In this document: piece by piece, positions 1 through 6,301 of the stretch
Position numbering within the stretch: the stretch's first letter is position 1
How the letters are laid out: each line of letters starts with the position of its first letter
Assembly (NCBI GenBank): GCA_027619145.1
Contig: JAQCGA010000094.1
Span: 1-10,188, forward strand
DNA from: a bacterium
GTDB lineage: Bacteria; Latescibacterota; UBA2968; GCA-2709665
Direction of reading: 5' to 3'
Length of the DNA stretch: 10,188 nt
Notes under the pieces: generated by a model
Told to the model about the DNA's origin: nothing
Databases searched by the model: none
What the model saw: only the letters and a program-made list of their open reading frames with translations
Program-made: the position numbers and the translations under genes

Positions 1-55
1 TGTCGGGTAGAGGCAATACAGGTTCAGGTAGGGCGGTGGGGTCGCTGGATTTCAT
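1..55 (-). CDS. N-terminus of an unidentified protein (partial, runs off the left edge)
   Basis: An ATG at 55..53 opens a frame that stays open to the window edge, giving 18 residues rich in proline and leucine (begins MKSSDPTALPEP). A Shine-Dalgarno-like AAAGGA lies 7 nt upstream of the ATG, which is why I call it a real start. It follows the composite palindromic element at 76-189 and the second Gfo/Idh/MocA gene on the same strand, so it could be the next gene of the same transcript if the palindrome does not terminate it. Too little protein is visible to name a family. Confidence 0.5.
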   Translation of the reverse strand, partial: MKSSDPTALPEPVLPLPD

Positions 56-75
56 CTTACGGTCCTTTCAGGGAG

Positions 76-189
76 CCCTCACCCCCCGGCCCCCTCTCCC
101 GCAAGCGGGCGAGGGGGAGATTGTTGTACACCTCGGTCCCTCTCCCAAGCTGGGAGAGGGATGTCCGGCTTTGCCGGACAGGGTGAGGG
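76..189. repeat. Composite palindromic intergenic element: three hairpins closed by an outer 9-bp stem
   Basis: Read directly from the sequence. An outer arm CCCTCACCC (76-84) pairs perfectly with GGGTGAGGG (181-189). Inside are three hairpins: 90-117 (CCCCCTCTCCCGC arm, one mismatch), 138-160 (perfect 10-bp stem CCCTCTCCCA with a 3-nt loop) and 162-180 (8-bp stem TGTCCGGC with a TTT loop). Elements built from CCCTCACCC and CTCTCCC palindromes are common dispersed intergenic repeats in many bacterial genomes. It lies between the stop of the second oxidoreductase (202) and the start of the next gene (55). It could act as a transcript-end or RNA-stability structure, but there is no run of T to make it a classic intrinsic terminator. 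Confidence 0.8.
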
Positions 190-201
190 TCGCTTTTGGT
201 T

Positions 202-1071
202 TTACGCAATTGAGGGCACTTTGATCTTCTTGCCCTGGTTGATGGATTTTTCCATGGCTTCCAGAACGGCAACCGGTGTGAGAATGGATTCTCGGGTTTC
301 GGTAGTTTTTCCGGTTTTGAACATTGTGCAGAAGGATTTCACGCCAGAGAGATAGGGGCTTTCATCGCGGACGATGGTACGGTCGATGCGACCTTTTTCT
401 GCGATGACCGAGATGTGGAAGGCGGTATGGCCTTCGGTAAAGAGGTTGAGAGTGGAAATGGCACCGTCTGCGGAAAAGAGGGTTGCGGTGTGGTTTGTTT
501 TGCCTTTGTTGACCACGGCGTGCGTGACCTGATCTTGCAGGAGGCGCACGACCATGTCTACCTGATGAATGCCGTAGAAGGAGACGCCGCCGTATTTGGA
601 TTTAATGTCACACGGACCGGTGGAAATTACGGAGATGACGCGGCCGAGTTGTTTGAGGTCTTTCTGCAATTGGACGAATGAGGCCTGTTTGGGGAGGGTG
701 GAGAAGGAGCAGATGGGAACTTTGAGTTTGGCGGCGAGATCCAGAAACTTCTTCCCTTCGGCCACGCGATAGCAGAAGGGTTTGTCTACAAAGATTGGGA
801 TTTTGGCTTCCAGCAAAGGCCATACGGCAGGCAGGTGAAATTTGGCATGTCGGTGGTCCACACATGCGGCATCAATTTTGCCGATCATGTCTGCGGGGGT
901 TTTGACAATTTCTGGAATCTGGCCACGTTCCTGGGCATCTTTGGCGTACTTGGAGGTTTCTCCCCAGACGGAAACGACGCGGCAACCGGGGACTTTTTTG
1001 TCAATGTTGAGAACTTTAGAGATGGCAACGGTGTGGCTGTTTTCGGCACCTACAATTCCAATACGAATCAT
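202..1071 (-). CDS. Gfo/Idh/MocA-family NAD(P)-dependent oxidoreductase, downstream copy of a tandem pair
   Basis: The 289-aa protein is a probable cytoplasmic NAD(P)-dependent sugar or polyol dehydrogenase or reductase. The N-terminal Rossmann fold opens with GIVGAENSH (residues 5-13), a variant of GxGxxG. DKP at 96-98 matches the family's (E/D)KP motif, with K97 the expected catalytic lysine. GIHQVD (167-172) supplies the H...D pair (H169, D172) of the C-terminal catalytic helix. It is shorter than most family members (about 330-390 aa). The frame is open further upstream to 1437, but I start at 1071: AAGGAG lies 7 nt upstream and this start gives the same length and N-terminus as the upstream copy. 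It begins 34 nt after that copy's stop, so the two are almost certainly co-transcribed. The two proteins are 82% identical (238 of 289, hand count). The substrate is unknown. Confidence 0.9.
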   Translation of the reverse strand: MIRIGIVGAENSHTVAISKVLNIDKKVPGCRVVSVWGETSKYAKDAQERGQIPEIVKTPADMIGKIDAACVDHRHAKFHLPAVWPLLEAKIPIFVDKPFCYRVAEGKKFLDLAAKLKVPICSFSTLPKQASFVQLQKDLKQLGRVISVISTGPCDIKSKYGGVSFYGIHQVDMVVRLLQDQVTHAVVNKGKTNHTATLFSADGAISTLNLFTEGHTAFHISVIAEKGRIDRTIVRDESPYLSGVKSFCTMFKTGKTTETRESILTPVAVLEAMEKSINQGKKIKVPSIA

Positions 1072-1105
1072 GATTGGGCTCCTTGATGGGGGTGAGGGTT
1101 TGCTT

Positions 1106-1975
1106 TTACGAGATGGAAGGAACTTTAATTTTTTTGCCCTGGTTGATGGATTTTTCCATGGCTTCCAGAACGGCAACGGGTGTAAGCATGCTTTCACGAG
1201 TCTCGTCGGTTTTTCCGGTTTTGAACATTTTACAGAAGGCTTTTGCGCCGGCCAGGTACGGGTTGGCATCGAAAGGAATGGCGCTGTCAACACGGCCTTT
1301 TTCACAGATGACGGAGACGTGAAAGGAGGTATGGCCTTCTGTGAAAAGGTTGAGGGTGGAGATGGCACCGCTCGCGGAAAAGAGGGTTGCGGTGTGGTTT
1401 TTCTGGCCGCGATTGACCAAGGTGTGTGTGATGTCATTTTTTAGAAGGCGTACGACCATATCTACCTGGTGAATGCCGTAGAAAGAGACGCCGCCAAATT
1501 TGGATTTGATGTCGCATGGGCCGGTCGTGATAATGGAGACGATGCGGCCGAGTTTGCTGATGTCCTTCTTGAGCTGGAGGAAGGATTGCTGTTTTGGAAG
1601 GACGGAGAAAGAGCAGACAGGGACTTTGAGTTCTGCTGCGAGATCCAGGAATCTTTTCCCTTCGGCGACGCGGTAGCAGAACGGTTTGTCTACAAAGATT
1701 GGAATTTTGGCTTCCAGCAACGGTAAGACCGCGGGGAGGTGAAATTTGGCGTGGCGATGGTCCACACAGGCAGCGTCCACGTTGCCAATCATATCTGCGG
1801 GATTTTTGACGATTTCGGGAATCTGTCCTCGCTCAGCAGCGTCTTTTGCGAACTTCGAGGTTTCGCCCCAGACTGAGACAACGCGGCAACCGGGGACCTT
1901 TTTGTCAATGTTCATGGTTTTGGACAGGGCGACGGTGTGACTGTTTTCCGCGCCTACGATTCCGATGCGAATCAT
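1106..1975 (-). CDS. Gfo/Idh/MocA-family NAD(P)-dependent oxidoreductase, upstream copy of a tandem pair
   Basis: Same length (289 aa) and motifs as the downstream copy: GIVGAENSH at 5-13, VDHRH at 71-75, DKP at 96-98, and H169/D172 in GIHQVD. All the key residues are conserved, so both copies look active. The differences (51 positions, hand alignment) cluster at residues 121-155, 178-195 and 217-252, while the first 110 residues and the last 30 are nearly invariant. The start at 1975 has AAGGAGA about 6 nt upstream. It follows the mandelate-racemase-like gene with a 57-nt gap. The likely role is oxidation or reduction of a sugar or cyclitol intermediate handled by the neighbouring dehydratase-like enzymes (inference). 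Divergence in the C-terminal, substrate-side half could mean different substrates or a heteromer. Confidence 0.9.
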   Translation of the reverse strand: MIRIGIVGAENSHTVALSKTMNIDKKVPGCRVVSVWGETSKFAKDAAERGQIPEIVKNPADMIGNVDAACVDHRHAKFHLPAVLPLLEAKIPIFVDKPFCYRVAEGKRFLDLAAELKVPVCSFSVLPKQQSFLQLKKDISKLGRIVSIITTGPCDIKSKFGGVSFYGIHQVDMVVRLLKNDITHTLVNRGQKNHTATLFSASGAISTLNLFTEGHTSFHVSVICEKGRVDSAIPFDANPYLAGAKAFCKMFKTGKTDETRESMLTPVAVLEAMEKSINQGKKIKVPSIS

Positions 1976-2032
1976 GGAACTCTCCTTGGTTTGAAACGGA
2001 TTATTGGACCCTTATGGAGCGTGTGAAACAAC

Positions 2033-3286
2033 CTAGCTCCACAATCGGTCGTGAACTTTCTGGGTGTCCCACTCCGGGGTGGGCTCGAAATACCCGGGCG
2101 TGTCCGGGTCGAGATGCTTTTTGACAACATCCGGGTTGAGATCAATGCCCAGGCCGGGCGTCTCGGGTACCTGGATATATCCGTTCTGCACGATGGGGTC
2201 CGGCAGGCCTGTGACCAGGTGGTTCCACCAGGGCAGGTCTACGGCGTGATTTTCCATGACGAGGAAATTTTCTGTGGCAGCGGCACAGTGGACGGCGGCC
2301 ATGGTGGAAATGGGTGTTCCGGCCATGTGGAGAGCCATTGCAATGCCGTGTTCCTGAGCAAGGTCACCAATTTTTTTGGTTTCGAGAATGCCCCCAGAAG
2401 TAGCCAGATCCGGATGGGCAACGGCGATGGCCCGGTTTTCGAAGAGGGGTTTGAAGCCTTCTTTGAGGTAGATGTCTTCGCCGGTGCAGATGGGTGTGTC
2501 ACAGGATTGCGAGAGGCGTAGGTACTGGTCGGTCAATTGCCAGGGGACCATGTCTTCCAGCCAGGCCAGGTTAAAGGGGCTGAGCGCACGCGCCAGTTTG
2601 ATGCAGGATTCTACGTTGAGGTGGCCAAAGTGGTCGGCGGAGAGCGGGATTTCGTAGCCGATGATTTCACGTACATCTGCTACGTACTGGCACAGAACGT
2701 CCACGCCTTTGTCTGTGAGCTGGATACCTGTGAAGGGGTGCATCACGGTGTTGGTATTCAGCATTCCGGCTGGAGATGAGATGGTTCCGGGAATGTTTTT
2801 GCAGAGTTGCAGGCCAATGTCCATTTTAAGAAAGGTGAAGCCCATTTCCATGCGGGCTTTGAGGCGGCGACCCATTTCTACGGCGTCTGGTGTAGAGGGC
2901 GTATCGCAGTAGATGCGGATGCGGTCTCGGAATTTTCCGCCTGCAAGCTGATAGGCGGGTACGCCGTAGGCTTTGCCTGCGAGGTCCATGAGGGCCATTT
3001 CCACGGCGCATACACCACCCCCCTGGCGTGCGTGGCCTCCGAATTGTTTGATTTTGCGAAAGAGTCTGTCCACATCGCAGGGGTTTTCGCCCAGGATGCG
3101 GCTTTTGAGCATGAGCGCGTACATTTCACTGGCACCATCACGAACTTCCCCGAGGCCGTAGATGCCCTGGTTGGTGTCGATGCGGATGATGGGGCAGCGG
3201 AACGGCGCGTTTGCGATGACTGCGATGCGCAGGTCGGTGATTTTCAGGTCTGAGGGAAAAGAATGGGCATTCAGCTTTTCAGACAT
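2033..3286 (-). CDS. Mandelate racemase/muconate lactonizing enzyme family protein (enolase superfamily, MR subgroup)
   Basis: The 417-aa protein should be a cytoplasmic, Mg2+-dependent acid-sugar dehydratase or epimerase. It has the N-terminal capping domain (about 15-130) and the TIM-barrel domain. Key residues fall at mandelate racemase spacing: metal ligands D218, E244 (in LEDM) and E270 (in TGED), each 26 apart; dyad Asp D293 (in HPDLATSGG) 23 later; His H320 (in ALHMAG) 27 later; E339 19 later. The KxK motif is KxD here (K154, D156), so the second lysine, a catalytic base in mandelate racemase, is absent. About 30 extra residues separate this motif from D218. Only the H320-D293 side appears equipped for acid-base chemistry, which favours a dehydratase over a racemase (inference). 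GGAGGA lies 5 nt before the ATG. The start overlaps the RraA-like stop by 8 nt (ATGTCTGA), indicating translational coupling. Substrate not assignable. Confidence 0.9.
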   Translation of the reverse strand: MSEKLNAHSFPSDLKITDLRIAVIANAPFRCPIIRIDTNQGIYGLGEVRDGASEMYALMLKSRILGENPCDVDRLFRKIKQFGGHARQGGGVCAVEMALMDLAGKAYGVPAYQLAGGKFRDRIRIYCDTPSTPDAVEMGRRLKARMEMGFTFLKMDIGLQLCKNIPGTISSPAGMLNTNTVMHPFTGIQLTDKGVDVLCQYVADVREIIGYEIPLSADHFGHLNVESCIKLARALSPFNLAWLEDMVPWQLTDQYLRLSQSCDTPICTGEDIYLKEGFKPLFENRAIAVAHPDLATSGGILETKKIGDLAQEHGIAMALHMAGTPISTMAAVHCAAATENFLVMENHAVDLPWWNHLVTGLPDPIVQNGYIQVPETPGLGIDLNPDVVKKHLDPDTPGYFEPTPEWDTQKVHDRLWS

Positions 3287-4106
3287 CTATGTCCTCCAGC
3301 CCGTGTGTTTTACTCCATTCCGCAAAGTCCGCGTCCATTGCTTCAGACCATTTGCGGTCCACTTCGCCGGGTGTGTACACGCCTTCTCGGATGCGGAGTT
3401 GACCGAAGTAGTCTCGCAGGCGAACATCTTCGGAGCGTTCAACCACGGCTTGGGCAAGATGTGGTGGGATGAAGATGACTCCTGTGGGAGTACCCAGGAC
3501 GATGTCGCCAGGGAGTACAGTGGCGGCTCCGATGCGGACCGGGCCGTTGATTTCGGTGAGGGTGACGTCGCGGATGGGAGTTGGGTCCAGGCCCTTGAGA
3601 AAGCCGTTGAAGCCGGGTAGCTGCATCACGCGCTGATAGTCTCGCATGCCGCCGTCTACAACCATCCCGGTACCTTTCGTACTGGCGTTGATTGCGGTAG
3701 CCAGGTTGTCGCCTGCAAAGGTGCCGAAGATCACTTTGCCAAAGAGTTCGATGACAATGACGTCGTTTTCCACCAGGGTGTCGATGACCCATGAATTCTG
3801 TCCGCCGATGCGGTTGTTGGCTTTGCCTTCGGCTTCTATGATTTCGTGGAGGTCCGGCCGGGTGGGTACGAAGCGACCGGTGACGGCCCGGCCTACCAGG
3901 ATTCGGTCCGGGTGGAGGTTGAGCCAGTTCCCCTCGAACATGTGGTGGTACCCGTTGGATTGCAATACGCCCCAGGCTTCTTCAGTGGTGACCTTTTTCA
4001 TGCTTTCCAGGATGTCGTCTGGACCGCGCGGGCGGCCATCATCAAAGCGGTCTGCGGTGAAGCCGGGCGTGAGTTCGAGGATTTTCTTCTTATCGTTCAG
4101 ATTCAT
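3279..4106 (-). CDS. RraA-family protein (HMG/4-carboxy-4-hydroxy-2-oxoadipate aldolase-like)
   Basis: The 275-aa protein carries the RraA-fold core: GDN at 132-134, then DGGMRD at 151-156, holding the Arg-Asp pair (R155, D156) used by class II pyruvate aldolases of this family. The Asp at 133 and R155 are separated by 21 residues, one more than the D-x20-R-D pattern described for the aldolases. At 275 aa it is longer than E. coli RraA (about 160 aa) or typical aldolases (about 230 aa), with extra sequence at both ends. Such proteins are often misnamed demethylmenaquinone methyltransferase. I use the ATG at 4106, which has GGAGA 5 nt upstream, not the in-frame ATG at 4145, whose upstream sequence is poor. 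Between two acid-sugar dehydratase-like genes, a role cleaving a 2-keto acid to pyruvate plus an aldehyde is plausible, but non-enzymatic RraA-like roles cannot be excluded. Confidence 0.85.
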   Translation of the reverse strand: MNLNDKKKILELTPGFTADRFDDGRPRGPDDILESMKKVTTEEAWGVLQSNGYHHMFEGNWLNLHPDRILVGRAVTGRFVPTRPDLHEIIEAEGKANNRIGGQNSWVIDTLVENDVIVIELFGKVIFGTFAGDNLATAINASTKGTGMVVDGGMRDYQRVMQLPGFNGFLKGLDPTPIRDVTLTEINGPVRIGAATVLPGDIVLGTPTGVIFIPPHLAQAVVERSEDVRLRDYFGQLRIREGVYTPGEVDRKWSEAMDADFAEWSKTHGLEDIDV

Positions 4107-4111
4107 CGAGG

Positions 4112-4116
4112 TCTCC
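4112..4116 (-). promoter_or_regulatory. Ribosome binding site deciding the RraA-like start
   Basis: GGAGA on the minus strand sits 5 nt before the ATG at 4106. The longer alternative starting at 4145 lacks comparable complementarity and would add 13 residues that look unstructured (MPPISNHPIPETS). Confidence 0.6.
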
Positions 4117-4192
4117 GGTATGGGGTGATTGCTAATCGGCGGCATCGCTCTCTGGGTCTTACTGCATATGCCAGGTTCGAAGCTCCAGTTTT

Positions 4193-4221
4193 CCCTTCGC
4201 GTCTTTGCGCCTTTGCGCGAG
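4193..4221. repeat. Short near-tandem repeat of an 8-nt unit in an intergenic spacer
   Basis: In the 137-nt spacer between the mannonate-dehydratase-like stop (4244) and the RraA-like start (4106), the plus strand reads as near-repeats of GCGTCTTT / GCGCCTTT / GCGCGAGA. Sequences of the form CTTCGCGTCTTTGCGCC are familiar as dispersed intergenic repeats in many environmental bacterial genomes. No promoter or terminator was convincing in this spacer. Confidence 0.45.
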
Positions 4222-4243
4222 ATGAAGAAGTTCCTGCCCGTAT

Positions 4244-5449
4244 CTACGGCCGCGCTGGAGATCCATCCGGCAGGCGCGTTTGCGTCCAGCCGATGATTTC
4301 GTCCTGGCAGGGATGTTTTGCCGCCAGAGCTTCGTTGATGTCAATTCCGAATCCGGGTTTGTCATTGGGGTACATATACCCGTTGCGAACTTCAGGGGTG
4401 CCGGGAAACATTTCGTACACGAGGTCGTTGAAGCGGCACCATTCCTGGATACCGAAATTGGGTGCCCAGAGGTCCAGGTGCAAGTTGGCGGCGTGGCCTA
4501 CCGGAGAGACGTCTCCGGGACCGTGCCAGGCGGTGCGGATGCCGTACATGCTGCCCATGATGGCTACGTTGCGTGCCGGGGTGAGACCCCCCATCTGGCT
4601 GATGTGCATGCGCAAGAAGTCGATGAGGCGATCCTGTACGAGTGGGGTCCACTCTCTGGGGTGGTTGAAGAGTTCGCCCATGGCAATGGGGGTGGCACAG
4701 CGGCCGCGGATGTTGCGGAACCATTCCAGGTCTTCTGGGGCGAGAGGGTCTTCCAGGAAGAAGAGGTTGAACGGTTCCACGTCCCGGGCGAATTGGACGG
4801 CATCGATGGGAGTAAAGCGTTCGTGGATGTCGTGGAGGAGTTCGATGTGAGGATCGGTGTTTTCGCGGATGTGAGCAATCATGTCCAGCATCTGGCGGGC
4901 GTATTCACGGGGGTCAAAGTAGGCACCCTCTGATGCACCTTCGGGTCCACGAAGCTTTGAGGTTTTCCCCCCGTATCCACCCATTTGAACACGGATGTGC
5001 TGGTAGCCTTCCTGCTGGTATTTTTTGACGTTTTCCAGAACTTCGTTCTTGTCTCGGCCGTCTGCGTGTGCGTAACAGGCGGCAGCTTCGCGGCATTTGC
5101 CACCGAGGAGCTGGTACACGGGCATGTTCGCGCGTTTGCCTTTGATATCCCAGAGGGCAATGTCCACACCGGAGATGGCGTTGTTGAGAACCGGGCCGTT
5201 GCGCCAGTAGCCATTGACCATGGACATTTGCCAGATTTCTTCAATGCGGTCCACGTCCCTGCCAATGAGGAAGGGCTTGAGATGGTGCTCAATGGCGGCG
5301 TGGACGGCGTGGAATCGCTGGGTGAACGTGGCGCAGCCCAGGCCGTAGAGGCCGGGTTCGGAGGTGAGGATTTTGACAACAATGAGGCGAGAGCCGGAGG
5401 GCTGGGTGAGGATGGTTTTGACATCTGTGATGGTGGTGGGGTTGGACAT
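4244..5449 (-). CDS. D-mannonate dehydratase/RspA-like enzyme (enolase superfamily, ManD subgroup)
   Basis: The 401-aa protein is the normal length for ManD/RspA. The N-terminal capping domain runs to about 125 and includes YWRNGP (81-86) and DIKGK (101-105), typical of this subgroup. In the barrel, the KxK position reads RVQ (R153, Q155), the form usual in ManD-type enzymes. Metal ligands are D207, E233 (in LEDP) and E259 (in MGELF), 26 apart each, with the subgroup's DxH motif (D207-I-H209). H309 (in AWHGPGD) is 50 residues after E259, as expected for the catalytic His, and E336 lies in FGIQEW. H282 occupies the place of the mandelate racemase dyad Asp. Characterised members dehydrate D-mannonate or D-gluconate, but many have low or no activity, so the substrate is open. 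GAGGA lies 6 nt before the ATG. It starts 39 nt after the preceding gene, consistent with an operon. Confidence 0.9.
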   Translation of the reverse strand: MSNPTTITDVKTILTQPSGSRLIVVKILTSEPGLYGLGCATFTQRFHAVHAAIEHHLKPFLIGRDVDRIEEIWQMSMVNGYWRNGPVLNNAISGVDIALWDIKGKRANMPVYQLLGGKCREAAACYAHADGRDKNEVLENVKKYQQEGYQHIRVQMGGYGGKTSKLRGPEGASEGAYFDPREYARQMLDMIAHIRENTDPHIELLHDIHERFTPIDAVQFARDVEPFNLFFLEDPLAPEDLEWFRNIRGRCATPIAMGELFNHPREWTPLVQDRLIDFLRMHISQMGGLTPARNVAIMGSMYGIRTAWHGPGDVSPVGHAANLHLDLWAPNFGIQEWCRFNDLVYEMFPGTPEVRNGYMYPNDKPGFGIDINEALAAKHPCQDEIIGWTQTRLPDGSPARP

Positions 5450-5488
5450 GGGATTCCTCGGATAGGTTGAGGTGCGGCGTTGCGTTCT

Positions 5489-6001
5489 TTACGGTTTCTG
5501 ATAGAGTGCAGTGGCGCAGAGTTCGTAGCTGGCCTGGGCGTCGGGGAGTTCCTCCAGGTAGACGGTGAAGCGTGCAGGGAGGCCGTTGTCGGGAAGGCGT
5601 TCCCTCCAGTAGGTTGCGTAGGCTTCGTGGTAGGCCTGGCGGATGCGTTTTTTTTCGGCCTGGTATCCTTCGGGGTCTACCATCGGATTGGGGGCTTTGG
5701 GGGCGACACCAAAGGAGTGGACTTCGAGGAAGTCCAGGTCTGCAAGCGAGGTGCAAATGCCGGCTTCGCGGACGTACATGTCCCAGGTATCGAAGACGCG
5801 GGGAATTTCTTTTTCAGGGTCCATAACCGCCATATCGTCCAGGCCCAGTTCCCGTGTGGCTGCGTGTGCTCCGGTCATCCCTACAAAGCGAATTTTGAGG
5901 TCGCCGTTGTCCAGTTCTTCTACGACCAGGTCGGAGAAGACGGGGTTTGTTTTTTTTGTGTAATAAGTCACACGTCCGCGTTTTTTGACGATCCAGTCCA
6001 T
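5489..6001 (-). CDS. Unrecognised 170-aa protein, first gene of the sugar-acid cluster
   Basis: I do not recognise this family. The 170-aa product is soluble-looking, with no signal peptide or membrane segment, and is rich in acidic and aromatic residues. The N-terminal third alternates short beta-like stretches (VTYY, DLKIRFVG). The middle holds GMTGAH (41-46) and a MDPEKEIPRVFDTWDMY stretch (60-76). The C-terminal half has a charged helix (about 110-136), then a short strand FTVYLEELPD (145-154). AAGGA lies 6 nt upstream of the ATG at 6001, and the stop is 39 nt before the ManD-like gene, so the two are probably co-transcribed. As the leading gene of an acid-sugar cluster it could be a small binding, accessory or isomerase-like protein, but nothing in the sequence demonstrates this. 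Confidence 0.75.
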   Translation of the reverse strand: MDWIVKKRGRVTYYTKKTNPVFSDLVVEELDNGDLKIRFVGMTGAHAATRELGLDDMAVMDPEKEIPRVFDTWDMYVREAGICTSLADLDFLEVHSFGVAPKAPNPMVDPEGYQAEKKRIRQAYHEAYATYWRERLPDNGLPARFTVYLEELPDAQASYELCATALYQKP

Positions 6002-6301
6002 GGAAAATCCTTATACGAAATCTGAGTGAATATCGGTTCTACTAATGGATAACGTGCGGGAGGAAAAATGTCCATTGAAATTTTCAGGGGGGAAGAAGGA
6101 GGGGTGAATGCGAGGAATTTTTGAAAGCGGCCTGGTGGAAGATCGGCGCGATGTACTCCGGGTATAGTCGGTGCCGGGTCCGGGCGCAGGTGGGCGTCGA
6201 GATTGCAGCGGAGGAAGTAGGAGAGAAGGGGCAGTGTTATCGACTGCGGAGCGACAAAACAACAGGGTTGACGATATCCGTTTGGACGGTGGGCGATTCT
6301 A
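6002..6301. other. 300-base non-coding gap
   Basis: This stretch lies between the DUF2283-type gene and the 170-aa protein gene. Open frames exist on both strands, but none has a credible ribosome binding site or recognisable protein-like composition. I see no hairpin followed by a T run, so no intrinsic terminator after the DUF2283-type gene. A weak promoter-like pair at 6046-6074 is discussed under rejected items. The promoter of the six-gene cluster would be expected here. Confidence 0.5.

Noticed and set aside
76..189. The composite palindrome as a CRISPR fragment or an intrinsic terminator
   Set aside because: There are no regularly spaced direct repeats, and no T run follows any stem on the minus strand. 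Palindromic repeat element is the better description.
202..1437. A 411-aa reading of the downstream oxidoreductase starting at 1437
   Set aside because: The extra 122 residues overlap the upstream copy in another frame and look like shadow sequence. The ATG at 1071 has a strong ribosome binding site and aligns exactly with the start of the other copy.
3279..4145. A longer start at 4145 for the RraA-like gene
   Set aside because: The ATG at 4106 has GGAGA 5 nt upstream. The 13 additional residues are proline-rich and unlike a folded N-terminus.
3846..4850. Long plus-strand open frames (this one, also 8284-9348 and 7635-8369)
   Set aside because: They lie antisense to well-supported genes, lack ribosome binding sites and family motifs, and arise from the codon bias of the opposite strand.
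6046..6074. Possible promoter for the six-gene cluster (TGGACA, 17 nt, TATCCA on the minus strand)
   Set aside because: The -35 matches 5 of 6, but the -10 matches only 3 of 6. Spacing and location are right, but this is too weak to annotate.
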